Of a stretch of DNA of 64,000 nt, positions 8,591 to 18,167 are shown in pieces. Origin of the DNA: Methylocella sp. (GTDB lineage: Bacteria > Pseudomonadota > Alphaproteobacteria > Rhizobiales > Beijerinckiaceae); assembly GCA_037200525.1 (NCBI GenBank), contig JBBCGG010000001.1:1840501-1904500 (forward strand). The letters run 5' to 3'. The notes beneath the pieces were generated by a model, which was given only the letters and a program-made list of their open reading frames with translations, was not told the origin of the DNA and made no database searches. Within the stretch, counting starts at the first letter, position 1, and every line of letters starts with the position of its first letter. The translations under genes and the position numbers were made by a program.

Positions 8591-9490
8591 GTGAGCAAGG
8601 CAAGAATTGGCTTCATCGGCGTCGGCCTCATGGGTCACGGGATGGCCAAGAACATCGTGGAAAAAGGCTTCCCCCTCACCGTGCTCGGCCATCGCAAACG
8701 CGAGAGCGTAGAGGATCTGAAGCGGCGGGGCGCCGCCGAGGCGATCTCGGGCCGCGATCTGGCCGAGCGCAGCGATATTGTGTTCCTCTGCGTGACCGGA
8801 TCGCGCGAGGTGGAGGCCGCCATCAATGGACCAAATGGTCTCTCCTCCGCGGGCAAAGCGCTCGTGATCGTCGACTGCTCGACATCCGAACCTGCCGTCA
8901 CGATAAGGCTGGCGGCGGAACTCGCGTCAAAGAACATCACCTTGATCGACGCACCGCTCAGCCGCACGCCCAAGGACGCCTGGGAGGGAACCCTCGACGT
9001 CATGGTCGGCGGCGAGGACGCGGTGGTCGAACGGGTTCGCCCCGTCATCGATTGTTTCGCTGGCAAGATCGTCCACACGGGGCCAACGGGGACCGGCCAC
9101 ACGATGAAGCTATTGAACAACTTCATATCGCTCGGCTATGCGGCGCTTTATTCCGAGGCCTTGGCGCTGGGCGCCAAACCCGGCCTGACGCCGCAGGTCT
9201 TCGATAAGGTCATCCGGGGCGGACGCATGCACTGCCCATTCTACGACACGTTTTTCACCTATGTGCTCAAGCGCGACCGCGACGCCCACAAGTTCACGCT
9301 ACAGAATGCGCTGAAAGATACGAATTACCTTGCGTCCTTCGCCCAGGCGGCCAATGTCGTAAATCCGGTCGGCGCTGCGGTGCGCAACAGCTTTGCGGCC
9401 GCGGTCGCGAGCGGCCATGGCGATGATTACGTGCCCGTGTTGTCCGACATCGTCGCCGCTCAAAATGGCGTGAAGCTCACGGATAAATAA
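8591..9490 (+). CDS. Beta-hydroxyacid dehydrogenase family oxidoreductase
   Basis: A 299-residue NAD(P)-dependent dehydrogenase of the 3-hydroxyisobutyrate / tartronate-semialdehyde / L-threonate dehydrogenase family. It shows the dinucleotide motif GFIGVGLMGHGMAKN (residues 7-21), a substrate-binding DAPLSRTPKDAWEGTLDVMVGG (usually DAPVSGG, so altered) and the catalytic Lys173 in MKLLNNF. It lies just after otnI and the otnK scar; in acid-sugar clusters the equivalent gene is often ltnD or garR. Substrate assignment is inference. The start could be GTG 8591, matching MSKARIGF. Confidence 0.85.
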   Translation: MSKARIGFIGVGLMGHGMAKNIVEKGFPLTVLGHRKRESVEDLKRRGAAEAISGRDLAERSDIVFLCVTGSREVEAAINGPNGLSSAGKALVIVDCSTSEPAVTIRLAAELASKNITLIDAPLSRTPKDAWEGTLDVMVGGEDAVVERVRPVIDCFAGKIVHTGPTGTGHTMKLLNNFISLGYAALYSEALALGAKPGLTPQVFDKVIRGGRMHCPFYDTFFTYVLKRDRDAHKFTLQNALKDTNYLASFAQAANVVNPVGAAVRNSFAAAVASGHGDDYVPVLSDIVAAQNGVKLTDK

Positions 9491-9720
9491 CTTGCGCAGG
9501 GGCGCGGCTCGTCGGAGTGACAGTCTAGGATGGCGTTGTCGCCCTGTTCGAAGGCCGCTGAATATGATGCAATCTTATCGAAGCTTGCTCTAAATCCGGG
9601 CCCCAACGAGGCCGCGCACGCGCTTTCGCCGTGAGCGTCCTCGGGTCGTATCGACAGCGGTGCAATGACTGACGCGAATCTAGAGCCCCTGCCGATCTCA
9701 AGATTTCGTTAGAGATCCAA
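9491..9720. other. Intergenic region between convergent operons
   Basis: About 230 bases between the end of the sugar-acid locus and the end of the minus-strand sfn operon. I see no convincing gene, hairpin terminator or repeat here. Confidence 0.4.
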
Positions 9721-10980
9721 TCAACTCCATGCGTGGAGCGGCGGATTTACGCCGTTGAGCGCGTAATTGCCCAGGATCGCATATTTCCAGCGCACCGGAT
9801 CGTGAAGCGTATGGGTTCGGGCGTTGCGCCAGTGTCGGTCCAGGTTGTGCACGCCGAGCGTCGAGCGGGTGCCGGCGAGTTCGAATAACTTGTTGGTAGC
9901 CGTAATAGCTATATCAGTCGAAAGGACCTTGGCCTCGGCGACAGCGATCTGCGCCTTGGCGACGGTTTCGGCAGTTGCGTTCTCAACTGCGCGGTCGACA
10001 GCGACGCCAGCCTTTTCGAGGAGCGCTTCAGCCGCATGCAGGCGCAGGGTCAGGTCGCCAATAGCCTGGATCGTGTACGGATCCTGCCAGGCGTGGTCCA
10101 GGCCGCTGTCGATCCAGGCGCGAGCGCCGCCTCGAACGAAGGCGACCGTATCCTTGATCGCGGCTTCGGCGATGCCGGTATCGATCGCTGCCTGGATGAT
10201 CTGAAAAATGGCGCCATCGGCGGTCGGGCGCTCAAAGCCCTTATAGCCGGGCACGAGATGGGTCTTGGGCACCTTGACATTGTCGATCAAAACCGTGCCG
10301 CTCAGCGTCGTCCGCTGGCCGAAGCTGGACCAGTCGTCGATCACGCTCAGTCCCGGCGCATTGCGATCGGCAATGGCATACCAAGCGCGTCCCTCGTCAT
10401 CGAGCGCGACGATAGTCACCAGGTGAGCCAGCAGCGCCCCGCTGGAATAGAATTTCTTGCCATTGACCAACACATGGTCGCCGGCATCAGTGAGTTTGGT
10501 CTCGAAATCGGCGGCACGCTTCGAACCGAATTCGGAGAAGGCGTTTCCAAAACGCGTGCCCTTAAGGGCCTCGGCGAAGAACAGCCGCTGCTGCGCCTCA
10601 TCGGAGTTGGTGCGGATGGCGGCGACGATGCCAATATGGTTCTGTGTGATTTGGCCGATCGAGGGGTCCGCCGCTGAAATGATTTGGATCACCTTGTCTA
10701 TCGTTACGTATGATAATTCGGGTCCGCCAAACGCCTTGGGCACGTTGAGCGACCACAGGCCGCTTTGCGAATAGGCATCGAGCTCCGCCACGGGCCAGAT
10801 GCGTTGGCGGTCGCGCTCCGAGGCGCCTTCGGCGAAGCGCCCTGCGAGATCCTGCGCGGTAGCGATTGCCTCCGCGTCGCTGGTGATGACGTGAGCCGGC
10901 TCCTTAGGCCGCGGAACGGCGGAAACGGCGACAGGTTGCGAAGCCCGATCGATATCGGCGTGTTTGAAGGCAGTTGTCAT
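9721..10980 (-). CDS. sfnB: SfnB family acyl-CoA dehydrogenase-like sulfur acquisition oxidoreductase
   Basis: The 419-residue flavoprotein has the acyl-CoA dehydrogenase fold, with N-terminal helices (VPKAFGGPELSY), a middle beta domain (NAFSEFGSKRAADFETKL, VNGKKFYSSGA) and a C-terminal helical domain ending LDRHWRNARTHTLHDPVRWKY. The last segment is typical of the SfnB/DszC-like group that desulfurises organosulfur compounds with reduced flavin. It is the last gene of an eight-gene minus-strand operon that also carries a flavin reductase and a dimethylsulfone monooxygenase. A role in sulfone or sulfonate sulfur scavenging follows from family and neighbours; the exact substrate is unknown. 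Confidence 0.85.
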   Translation of the reverse strand: MTTAFKHADIDRASQPVAVSAVPRPKEPAHVITSDAEAIATAQDLAGRFAEGASERDRQRIWPVAELDAYSQSGLWSLNVPKAFGGPELSYVTIDKVIQIISAADPSIGQITQNHIGIVAAIRTNSDEAQQRLFFAEALKGTRFGNAFSEFGSKRAADFETKLTDAGDHVLVNGKKFYSSGALLAHLVTIVALDDEGRAWYAIADRNAPGLSVIDDWSSFGQRTTLSGTVLIDNVKVPKTHLVPGYKGFERPTADGAIFQIIQAAIDTGIAEAAIKDTVAFVRGGARAWIDSGLDHAWQDPYTIQAIGDLTLRLHAAEALLEKAGVAVDRAVENATAETVAKAQIAVAEAKVLSTDIAITATNKLFELAGTRSTLGVHNLDRHWRNARTHTLHDPVRWKYAILGNYALNGVNPPLHAWS

Positions 10981-11006
10981 GGATTGCTCCTGTTGAAAGA
11001 AGTAAC

Positions 11007-11789
11007 TTAGGCGGCGCGCGCCGGAGATCCGTCCGGCGTTATGGCTTGACCGAGATAGAACGCTTTGATGTCATCGCGGGCGCGAAGGTCTGTAGCGGCG
11101 CCGGCGAGCACGCTGACGCCCGCCTCGATGACGACGGCGCGATCGGCGTAGCGCAGCGCGATAGTCGAGTTCTGCTCAGCCAGCAGAATTGAGAGCCCCT
11201 CCGTACGATTCAGTGCTTTCAACCGACGGAAAATATCCTGCACGACCAGGGGCGCGAGCCCCATCGACGGCTCATCGAGGATCAATAGTCGAGGCCGCGC
11301 CATTAGCGCTCTTCCAATCGCGGCCATCTGCTGCTCGCCGCCGGAGGTCAGACCGGCGGCCGTCCGGCGTTTCCGCTTCAGATGAGGAAAGATCGCATAG
11401 ACCCGCTCAAGATCCTGCGCGATCTCCGAGCGGGTCGACCCGCGGCCCAACCCGCCGGTGACGAGATTTTCCTCGATGCTCAGGGCGCGGAAGCAGTGCC
11501 TGCCTTCGAGAACCTGGACCAGACCGAGCCGGACGAGTTTAGGGGGACTGAGGCTCGAGACATCCTGTCCGTCGAAGAGGATCGACCCGTTCGTAATCTT
11601 GCCGCGCTCCGCCGGAAGCAGATTCGACACCGCCTTCAGGGTGGTCGACTTCCCGGCGCCGTTGGCGCCGAGCAGCGCAAGGATCTCGCCGTTGCGCAGG
11701 TCCAGCGTGACGCCGCGTAGGGCCACGATCGCATGGCTGTAGACCGCGGCAATATCATTGATAGCGAGAAGGGCTTGTGCGCTGGTCAT
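11007..11789 (-). CDS. LIV-type ABC transporter ATPase (LivF-like)
   Basis: A 260-residue ATP-binding subunit of the branched-chain amino acid transporter class. Walker A is GANGAGKSTT, the signature SGGEQQM and Walker B LLILDEPSMGL. The short form without the extra LivG insert matches LivF. It is 26 bases upstream of sfnB and follows the binding-protein gene, so it is probably one of the two ATPases of this operon's importer. In this setting the cargo may be an organosulfur compound rather than an amino acid. Confidence 0.9.
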   Translation of the reverse strand: MTSAQALLAINDIAAVYSHAIVALRGVTLDLRNGEILALLGANGAGKSTTLKAVSNLLPAERGKITNGSILFDGQDVSSLSPPKLVRLGLVQVLEGRHCFRALSIEENLVTGGLGRGSTRSEIAQDLERVYAIFPHLKRKRRTAAGLTSGGEQQMAAIGRALMARPRLLILDEPSMGLAPLVVQDIFRRLKALNRTEGLSILLAEQNSTIALRYADRAVVIEAGVSVLAGAATDLRARDDIKAFYLGQAITPDGSPARAA

Positions 11790-11850
11790 GCAAGTCTACT
11801 CCTGGGTTGCCCCCAACTTCCCGAATACGAAAAGAGGGGGGCTACCTGCG

Positions 11851-13215
11851 TCACTTCGAGCCTAGCTTGTCAGCATCGGCGGCTGACCGGGGCGCGATTT
11901 TGTGCTCGGCCGCGTAGGCGGCGGCCGACTTCTCAATGATCGGGCGAAGAAGGGCCCAATCTGGCGCGATCCAGTCGGATACGACATTCCACTTGGCGCC
12001 ATCCCATTGCTGGAAGGTCACGTAGCCCTCTCCCTCATGGTTCTGCCAAGTCACGTTAATGGAATGGAACAGGTCCTTGGCGCCCAGCGCCTCGACGCGG
12101 GCCGGATCGAGCTGGAGATGCTCGAAGCCCCAGCGCACCTCATCGCCGGTCAAGGTGCGGTGACCGAACTTTTCCTGGGCGATGCGGATCGCCTCAACGT
12201 TGAGGATGCCGTTTACGATGCCAAGGTTGTGGTAGACGCTGCCGATGCGCTTCTTGTCATCGAGATTGCCCTTGCCGGCCTCGTAGACCGTCTTCACAAT
12301 CTCTTGGACCACAGGATAGGTGCTGCCCGAGGCCTGCGTGGTAATGGCGGTGTAGCCCTTGGCGGCATCGCCGGCCGGAATCACGTCTTCCTCGGAATTC
12401 GACCAGACATTGCCGATAATATGGTCCGCCGGGAAGCCGACTTTCTGCGCCGTTTTAAGGGCTACCGGGTTCATCACGCCCCAACCACGCAGCACGACGT
12501 AGTCAGGCTTGTAGCGGCGAATCGTTAGCCATTGCGACTGCTGCTCGTTGCCTGGATGGGGCACTTCGATCTGCTGCAGATCAAAGCCGTATTTCTTGGC
12601 CAGGAGTTCGTAGATCGGAATGGTCTCTTTACCATAGGGCGAGCCATGGTAGAGCACCACGATCTTCTTTCCCTTCAGGTTCTCCACACCGCCGAGCTTG
12701 CCGCCGATATAATTAATGATCCCCGAAGTCTCGCTGTAGGGATTGAGCAAAAGAGGGAAGACGTAGGGAAAGACCCGCCCGTCCGTAGAGTCTGTCCGGC
12801 CGTGGTTGATGGTGATCAACGGCGTCCGGTCGGCCGTGATGCGGTCGATCATGGCATAGGCGATGCCTACTGAGAGCGGATTCCAAGCAGCAGTTGCCGG
12901 ATGGCTCTTCTGGCGTTCATAGCACTCGACGCCGCGCTCCACCTCATATTGAGTTTCGCACTCGTCCCAAGTCAGTTTTACACCGCCCACGCCGCCGTCG
13001 CGGATATTGATGAGGTTGAGGTAGTCGATGAAACCGCCGAAGAAGCCAGTGCCGCCTGCGGCATACGGACCGACGCGATAACTCTGCAGCGGAAAATATT
13101 GCTCGCCCGCCTGAGCGGAGGACAAAGCGAACGGGGCCCCAATGGCCGACGCAAGACCGACCGCGAGCGCTGTGCGCCTCAGGCGCGGCATAAGAGAGGA
13201 AACTAGGGATCGCAT
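11851..13215 (-). CDS. LIV-type ABC transporter substrate-binding protein
   Basis: The 454-residue periplasmic protein has a signal peptide (Arg-rich start, hydrophobic run, cleavage predicted after SSAQA near residue 36). The mature part is a type I periplasmic-binding fold (PBP1/LivK class), with GGVKLTWDECETQY near the N-terminal lobe and a nearby second Cys (VECYERQ) that could form a disulfide. The large size and this Cys pair are seen in a Rhizobiales subgroup of LivK-like proteins whose ligands are mostly undetermined. It lies between the permease and second ATPase genes. Confidence 0.88.
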   Translation of the reverse strand: MRSLVSSLMPRLRRTALAVGLASAIGAPFALSSAQAGEQYFPLQSYRVGPYAAGGTGFFGGFIDYLNLINIRDGGVGGVKLTWDECETQYEVERGVECYERQKSHPATAAWNPLSVGIAYAMIDRITADRTPLITINHGRTDSTDGRVFPYVFPLLLNPYSETSGIINYIGGKLGGVENLKGKKIVVLYHGSPYGKETIPIYELLAKKYGFDLQQIEVPHPGNEQQSQWLTIRRYKPDYVVLRGWGVMNPVALKTAQKVGFPADHIIGNVWSNSEEDVIPAGDAAKGYTAITTQASGSTYPVVQEIVKTVYEAGKGNLDDKKRIGSVYHNLGIVNGILNVEAIRIAQEKFGHRTLTGDEVRWGFEHLQLDPARVEALGAKDLFHSINVTWQNHEGEGYVTFQQWDGAKWNVVSDWIAPDWALLRPIIEKSAAAYAAEHKIAPRSAADADKLGSK

Positions 13216-13260
13216 GGATGCACTCCGGGGGTTGATTAAAAACTAAGTCGCCTTTTTCAG

Positions 13261-14298
13261 TTAGATTCTGGAAAAGGGCCGTTTCACCAAGCGTCGACAG
13301 AGAGCCGCGAGCCCATCGGGTTCGGCGATGAGGAAGGCAATGATGAGCGCGCCTAGGGCGACGTGCTGGCTCATGTCGAGGACGCCCGTGTCGAAGCTGC
13401 CGCCAAAGACGAAGCCGCCAAGCCGCGACAGAACCAGAGGGAACACAACGATCAGGGCGGCGCCGAAGAACGCGCCCTGGATGGTGGCGAGCCCGCCAAT
13501 GATGATGATGAAGAGGATCTGGAACGACCGATCGAGGTTGAAGCCAGCCGGCTCGACGGTCCGCAGATAGGCAAAGGCCCAGAGTACGCCGGCGACCCCT
13601 ATGATGAAGGACGATAGGCCAAAGGCGATGAGTTTGGTGCGAAGTACCGGCACGCCAATCGTCCGGGCCGCCATCTCGTTGTCGCGGACCGCGATGAAAT
13701 TATGGCCCGTCTGCGTGTTCACGAGCCGGTAGACGAACGTGGTAAGGCTCACGACGACGGTCAGTGCGAAGAGGTAGCGCCCTATGGGACCGTTGAAGGT
13801 CAATCCCATCATGGCGAGGGGCGGCGCGTCGATGACGCCAGACGGGTTGTAGTTGGAGAACCAGCTGAATTTGTTCAGCGCCCATTCGACGAAGAACTGC
13901 GCCGCAAGCGTCGCGACGGCGAGGTAGAAGCCGCGCAATCGCAGGCTCGGCAAACCGAACATGATTCCGATCGCTGCGGCGGTCGCCCCGGCAAGCACAA
14001 TGCTGCCGAGTAGCGGCATGCCTGGAACGCGGAGGTTAAAATTATAGGCGGCGAACGCTCCCACCGCCATGAAGGCCGCGGAGCCGAGCGACAATTGGCC
14101 GGCATATCCCGTAAGTAAGTTCAGGCCGAGCGCAGCCAGCGAAAGAGCGAGGAACGGCGTCAATAGCGCGTCGAACAGATAATCTGTTCCCAGCAGCGGC
14201 AATACGACATAGGCGATAATGAGCAAGAACAAAGGCGCAAGCCAACCCGGCAGCTTGCGGGTCTGGTCGAGTGGAGATTGAACGGCGAGCGTGGACAT
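13261..14298 (-). CDS. LIV-type ABC transporter permease (LivM-like)
   Basis: A 345-residue polytopic membrane protein with the LivM features LGLNLLTGYAGQLSLGSAAFMAVGA near the first third and NEMAARTIGVPV in the cytoplasmic coupling region. Several hydrophobic segments fit 8-10 transmembrane helices. It starts three bases after the LivH-like stop, so the two permeases are co-translated and probably form the heterodimeric channel. Confidence 0.92.
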   Translation of the reverse strand: MSTLAVQSPLDQTRKLPGWLAPLFLLIIAYVVLPLLGTDYLFDALLTPFLALSLAALGLNLLTGYAGQLSLGSAAFMAVGAFAAYNFNLRVPGMPLLGSIVLAGATAAAIGIMFGLPSLRLRGFYLAVATLAAQFFVEWALNKFSWFSNYNPSGVIDAPPLAMMGLTFNGPIGRYLFALTVVVSLTTFVYRLVNTQTGHNFIAVRDNEMAARTIGVPVLRTKLIAFGLSSFIIGVAGVLWAFAYLRTVEPAGFNLDRSFQILFIIIIGGLATIQGAFFGAALIVVFPLVLSRLGGFVFGGSFDTGVLDMSQHVALGALIIAFLIAEPDGLAALCRRLVKRPFSRI

Positions 14299-14301
14299 GG
14301 G

Positions 14302-15198
14302 TCAGGCCCTTTCCACGATCTTCTGCCCGAACAGCCCGGCTGGCCGAACCAGCAGGAACGCGAGGGCGATGACGTAGGCGAACCACCCCTCGATGCCGCC
14401 GCCGAAGTATGGACCGATATAGACCTCGGCGAGTTTTTCGAGAGAGCCGATTAATAATCCCGCCACGATCGCGCCCAGGATCGAGTCAAATCCTCCGAGC
14501 ACTAAGACCGGCAATGCTTTGAGCACGATAAGGGACAGGGAGAATTGCACGCCCAGACGCGCGCCCCATAACAAGCCTGCAACAAGCGCAACGAGACCGG
14601 CGGCGCTCCAGACGATCGCCCATATGCGCGGCAGGCGAAGGCCGGTTGCATAAGCAGCGAACTGGTCATCGGCAACTGCGCGAAAGGTGAGGCCGACATG
14701 CGTAAAGCGGAAAAAAGCCGTCAACAGCACGACCATGATGCCGGCGACGCCCGCGGCGAAGAGGTCGAATGTCGAGATCAGGACGCCGTAAACCTCAAAG
14801 GGGGTGTCGTCTATGCCAAGATCGAGACCGTGAACTTGCGTTCCCCATATCAGCTGCGCAGCGCCCTCGATCATGTAGGAAAGACCGAGCGTCGCCATGA
14901 ACAACGTCATTGGCGGCTTGTTTACCAGCGGGCGCAGAACGGTCCGCTCAATGGTAATCGCGAGTATGACCATAATGCCAAAGGTCACAGCAAACGCCAG
15001 GACGCTTGGAAGGCCTCGCTCGACGAGACTTACAAATGTAAGCGCTGCGAAGAGCAGCATTGCGCCCTGTGCGAAGTTGAGCACGCCCGACGTCTTGTAG
15101 ATCAGCACGAAGCCAATCGCGACCAGCGAATACATCACGCCAGATAGCAATCCGCCGACGAGGACTTCGATAAAGAATTGGTAGTCGAACCCGTCCAT
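14302..15198 (-). CDS. LIV-type ABC transporter permease (LivH-like)
   Basis: The 298-residue inner-membrane permease has the LivH hallmarks GLLSGVMYSLVAIGFVLIYKTSGVLNFAQG at the N-terminus and the coupling-loop segment PVLVLGGFDSILGAIVAGL. Its ATG overlaps the stop of the LivG-like gene by one base (TGATG). It should pair with the downstream LivM-like permease. Confidence 0.92.
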   Translation of the reverse strand: MDGFDYQFFIEVLVGGLLSGVMYSLVAIGFVLIYKTSGVLNFAQGAMLLFAALTFVSLVERGLPSVLAFAVTFGIMVILAITIERTVLRPLVNKPPMTLFMATLGLSYMIEGAAQLIWGTQVHGLDLGIDDTPFEVYGVLISTFDLFAAGVAGIMVVLLTAFFRFTHVGLTFRAVADDQFAAYATGLRLPRIWAIVWSAAGLVALVAGLLWGARLGVQFSLSLIVLKALPVLVLGGFDSILGAIVAGLLIGSLEKLAEVYIGPYFGGGIEGWFAYVIALAFLLVRPAGLFGQKIVERA

Positions 15199-16121
15199 CA
15201 GCTGCGCTCCCCGACATCGTCGCGAAAATCGCCGCCATCATCCTCGTGGGCGACGCCAAGATAGGCGTCGATGACAGACTGATTGCTCTGGATCTCCGAG
15301 GGCGCGCCCTCGGCGATTACGCGGCCATAGTCCAGGACCGCGATGCGGTCCGACAAGGCCATGACAATGCCGATATCGTGCTCGATCAGTACGACCGTGG
15401 TGCCGAACTCATTGCGAGCCGCTCGCACGAAATGCGCCATTTCACTCTTTTCGCCGGCGGTCATGCCGGCCATGGGTTCGTCCAGCAACAGAAGGCTGGG
15501 CTGCGCCACCAGAGCCCGAGCCAATTCGACGCGCTTCTGCACGCCATAAGGCAGCGTGCCGACGAGGCGATCGCGGATGCTGCCCAGATCGAGAAAATCG
15601 AGCAGGCTTTCTGCGCGATGGCGGCCGTCATCTCGTTCGCGCCGGGCCCGGCTCAGACCTAAAATCTGCTCCAGCAGCCCGGCTCGGCCGGCGGCGACGC
15701 GACCCGCCACGATGTTGTCGATCGCGCTAAGTCCCTTGAACAGAGCAAGATTTTGGAACGTTCTCGCGACGCCTAGGCGCGCCAGCCGGTCTGTCGGCAC
15801 AGCCGCGAAAACTTGATCCCCCAGGCGAATGAGGCCGGTGTCCGGTCGGTAGATGCCGCTGATGACATTGATCAGCGAGCTCTTTCCTGCGCCATTGGGG
15901 CCTATGATGGCGAAAATCTCACCCGGATGAACGGCCAGATCCACCTGGGACAAAGCCGTGACGCCTCCGAATGCTAACCCGATCCGCTCAACGGCCAGAG
16001 CAGGCGGGGACGGCCGGGCGAGCGTCGGCGAGGCAGCAGTATGCGGCTCATCGTCGGGGATCACATATTCCGGCTCGAACTCGACCGAAGCCGGCAAGGC
16101 CGCGCGCGACATTGCACCCAT
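15198..16121 (-). CDS. LIV-type ABC transporter ATPase (LivG-like)
   Basis: At 307 residues this is a LivG-type ATP-binding subunit with Walker A GPNGAGKSSLINVISG, signature-like PYGVQKRVELARAL and Walker B LLLLDEPMAGM. A roughly 40-residue N-terminal extension precedes the ATPase domain, and the C-terminal LivG tail EGAPSEIQSNQSVIDAYLG is present. The gene follows sfnG by 64 bases. Because the IS in sfnG lies upstream in the operon, polar effects on this transporter are possible unless the IS supplies outward transcription. Confidence 0.9.
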   Translation of the reverse strand: MGAMSRAALPASVEFEPEYVIPDDEPHTAASPTLARPSPPALAVERIGLAFGGVTALSQVDLAVHPGEIFAIIGPNGAGKSSLINVISGIYRPDTGLIRLGDQVFAAVPTDRLARLGVARTFQNLALFKGLSAIDNIVAGRVAAGRAGLLEQILGLSRARRERDDGRHRAESLLDFLDLGSIRDRLVGTLPYGVQKRVELARALVAQPSLLLLDEPMAGMTAGEKSEMAHFVRAARNEFGTTVVLIEHDIGIVMALSDRIAVLDYGRVIAEGAPSEIQSNQSVIDAYLGVAHEDDGGDFRDDVGERS

Positions 16122-16397
16122 TGATTGTTCCGCTTGCTTGCAGGGAGGAGGCAGAAAACCTGGCCGGCCGTTGCAGGCCTATGAACTATTCCGCCGCCAC
16201 CGATAGCGATCGTTCGGTTTCCAAGGCGCGGATAAGCGGGATGATGCGCTGGCCGAAATATTCGACCTCTTCCTGGAAATGCAGAAAGCCCAGAAGAATT
16301 AGGTCGGCGCCTGCATCCTTGAGAGCGATAACCCGCTCGGCGATTTGATCAGGCGTCCCGATTAGGTTTGAGCGGAAGCCGTCATTATATTGGACTA

Positions 16398-17230
16398 GGC
16401 TCAGGACCTATTAAATTTGCCTGAGATGTGATTCCTGGTCTCCGCATGGGGAGGCTGGGATGAGTGATTTGTTTTTGTTGGGCGAGCGGCAGATGGCGCG
16501 GCTTGCGCCGCATTTTCCTCTGTCGCATGGCGTTCCGCGGGTTGACGACCGTCGGGTGGTCAGCGGAATCGTCTATGTGATCCGCAACGGCCTGCAATGG
16601 AAAGATGCGCCCAAGGATTACGGGCCGCACAAGACGCTTTACAATCGCTTCATCCGCTGGAGCCGGCTCGGCGTCTTCGACCGCATATTCGCCGCGCTCG
16701 CTGGCGAAGGTCCAAAGCCCGAGCGCATCATGATCGACGCCACGCATCTGAAGGCGCATCGCACAGCGGCGAGCCTGCTCAAAAAGGGGCTCTTCCCCGC
16801 CGTATCGGGCGCACGAAAGGCGGACTGAACTCGAAGCTCCACGTCGTTTGCGACGGCGCCGGCAAGCCCCTCGTCATGTTGCTCTCGGAGGGCCAGATGA
16901 GCGACCACAAGGGCGCGCGGCTGATGCTCAAGGCTTTACCGCCCGCTTCAATGTTGATCGCCGACAGGGGCTACGACAGCAACTGGTTCCGCGCCGCGCT
17001 GAAGGCCAGGGGCGTCGAGCCCTGCATCCCGCCAACCAGAAGCCGCAAGCTTCCCATTGCCTATGACAAGACGCTCTACCGCCAGCGTCACAAAATCGAG
17101 AACATGTTCGCCAAGCTCAAGGACTGGCGGCGCATCGCAACCCGCTATGATCGATGCGCCCACACCTTCTTCTCCGCCATCTGCATCGCAGCCGCCGTCC
17201 TCTTCTATCTCAATCAATGAGTCCTGAGCC
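16398..17230 (+). mobile_element. IS5-family (IS427-like) insertion sequence in sfnG
   Basis: The element is 833 bp. Its ends are inverted: GGCTCAGGAC (16398-16407) and GTCCTGAGCC (17221-17230). It is flanked by TA on both sides (16396-16397 and 17231-17232), a two-base target duplication typical of this group. Two overlapping transposase frames fill it. The intact ends and clean duplication point to a recent insertion. Confidence 0.9.
16460..17220 (+). CDS. IS5-family transposase made from two frames by probable -1 frameshifting
   Basis: The first frame (16460-16828, 122 residues) starts MSDLFLLGERQMARLAP after a GGGGAGG ribosome site and carries the first catalytic Asp in MIDATHLK. The second, in the -1 frame, continues GGLNSKLHVVCDG and holds the second Asp (LIADRGYDS) and the Glu (HKIENMFAKLKDWRR), ending with TGA at 17218-17220. 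The frames are bridged at a C AAA AAG run at 16780-16786, a plausible -1 slip site. Together they make a full DDE transposase of about 250 residues. Confidence 0.85.
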
Positions 17231-18167
17231 TAGGTCCTCGAAGGAGGATTTCGCCCAGTTTCCCTCGCCCTCCGGCGATGCCTTCCCGGCGTTCTTCACC
17301 TCGTGAGCAAAGCCATGGACCGCGTCGGGATTGGCCTTGGCGATGATCTCGGTCAGAACTGCCTTGGCTTCCTCTTCCGTCTTCCTTGCGATGGCGAATG
17401 CATTGACGCCTACGCGCACGGAATGACCGTTTGCAGCTGCCTTGGCGCGCAGGTCATCAACCTGCTTTCTAATTTCGGCGGGAGTATTGCCGTTGGTAAA
17501 ATACCAGTCGGAAACACGCGCCGCCATGTCGCGCGCCGCGCGTGATGATCCGCCTTGGAAGATTTCCGGCTGGGGATCGATGGGCTTAGGCTTGAGAATG
17601 TAATCGGTGAAGCGATAGAAATCGCCGCGGAACGTGAAATTTTCCTGCGTCCAGATCCCGCGCAAGGCGCGGATGAACTCCTCGGAGCGGCGATAGCGTT
17701 CATCATGGTCCAGCCAGTGTTCGCCGATCGCGGTAAACTCGCTGCGGAACCAACCGCTAACCACGTTGACCGCGACGCGTCCGCCATAGATATTGTTGAT
17801 CGTCGCAATCTGCTTGGCGGCGACAGCCGGATTCCAGGGGCCAGGCAAGAGGGCGACGATCAACTTCAAACGCTCGGTCGAAGCGATCAGGGCTTGGCTG
17901 AACGTGACGGGCTCGTGCTGGTTATCCGCCCCGTACCCAGCCGTGAAGCGGATCTGGCTCAGCGCATAGTCGAAGCCGTTCCGCTCGGCGATCTGGGCAA
18001 GTTTGCGATTGTAGTCGATGTCCCAACTCGTGCGCTGCTCGATGTTGCTGATAACGAGGCCACCGGAGACGTTGGGCACCCAGTAAGCAAACTTCAACGG
18101 CTCACGCTGGGGAGATTGCTGGAGAGGCGGCATTGGGTTTTCCTGGATTTGAGAACGTCGAGGGCGC

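Larger units (their letters stand above)
16186..18133 (-). pseudogene. sfnG: Dimethylsulfone monooxygenase gene sfnG interrupted by an IS5-family element
   Basis: The start ATG is at 18133, preceded by CAGGA. The frame encodes an LLM-class flavin-dependent monooxygenase with SfnG features (FAYWVPNVSGGLVISN, RFTAGYG, NVVSGWFRSEF, GGSSRAARDMAA) up to SSFEDL, where the IS begins. Removing 16398-17232 (the element plus one TA copy) joins SSFEDL to VQYNDGFRSNLIGTPDQI and ends RSLSVAAE with TAG at 16186-16188. The restored gene is 1113 bases, 370 codons plus stop, a normal SfnG length. SfnG cleaves dimethylsulfone to methanesulfinate using FMNH2, here presumably supplied by the adjacent FMN reductase. 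The interrupted protein lacks about 70 C-terminal residues. Confidence 0.9.

Noticed and set aside
10036-10677. 213-codon plus-strand frame
   Set aside because: Antisense to sfnB.
16597-17220. Second IS frame as an independent gene
   Set aside because: It has no own ribosome site at its first ATG and lacks the first catalytic Asp; it is better read as the -1 continuation of the upstream transposase frame.
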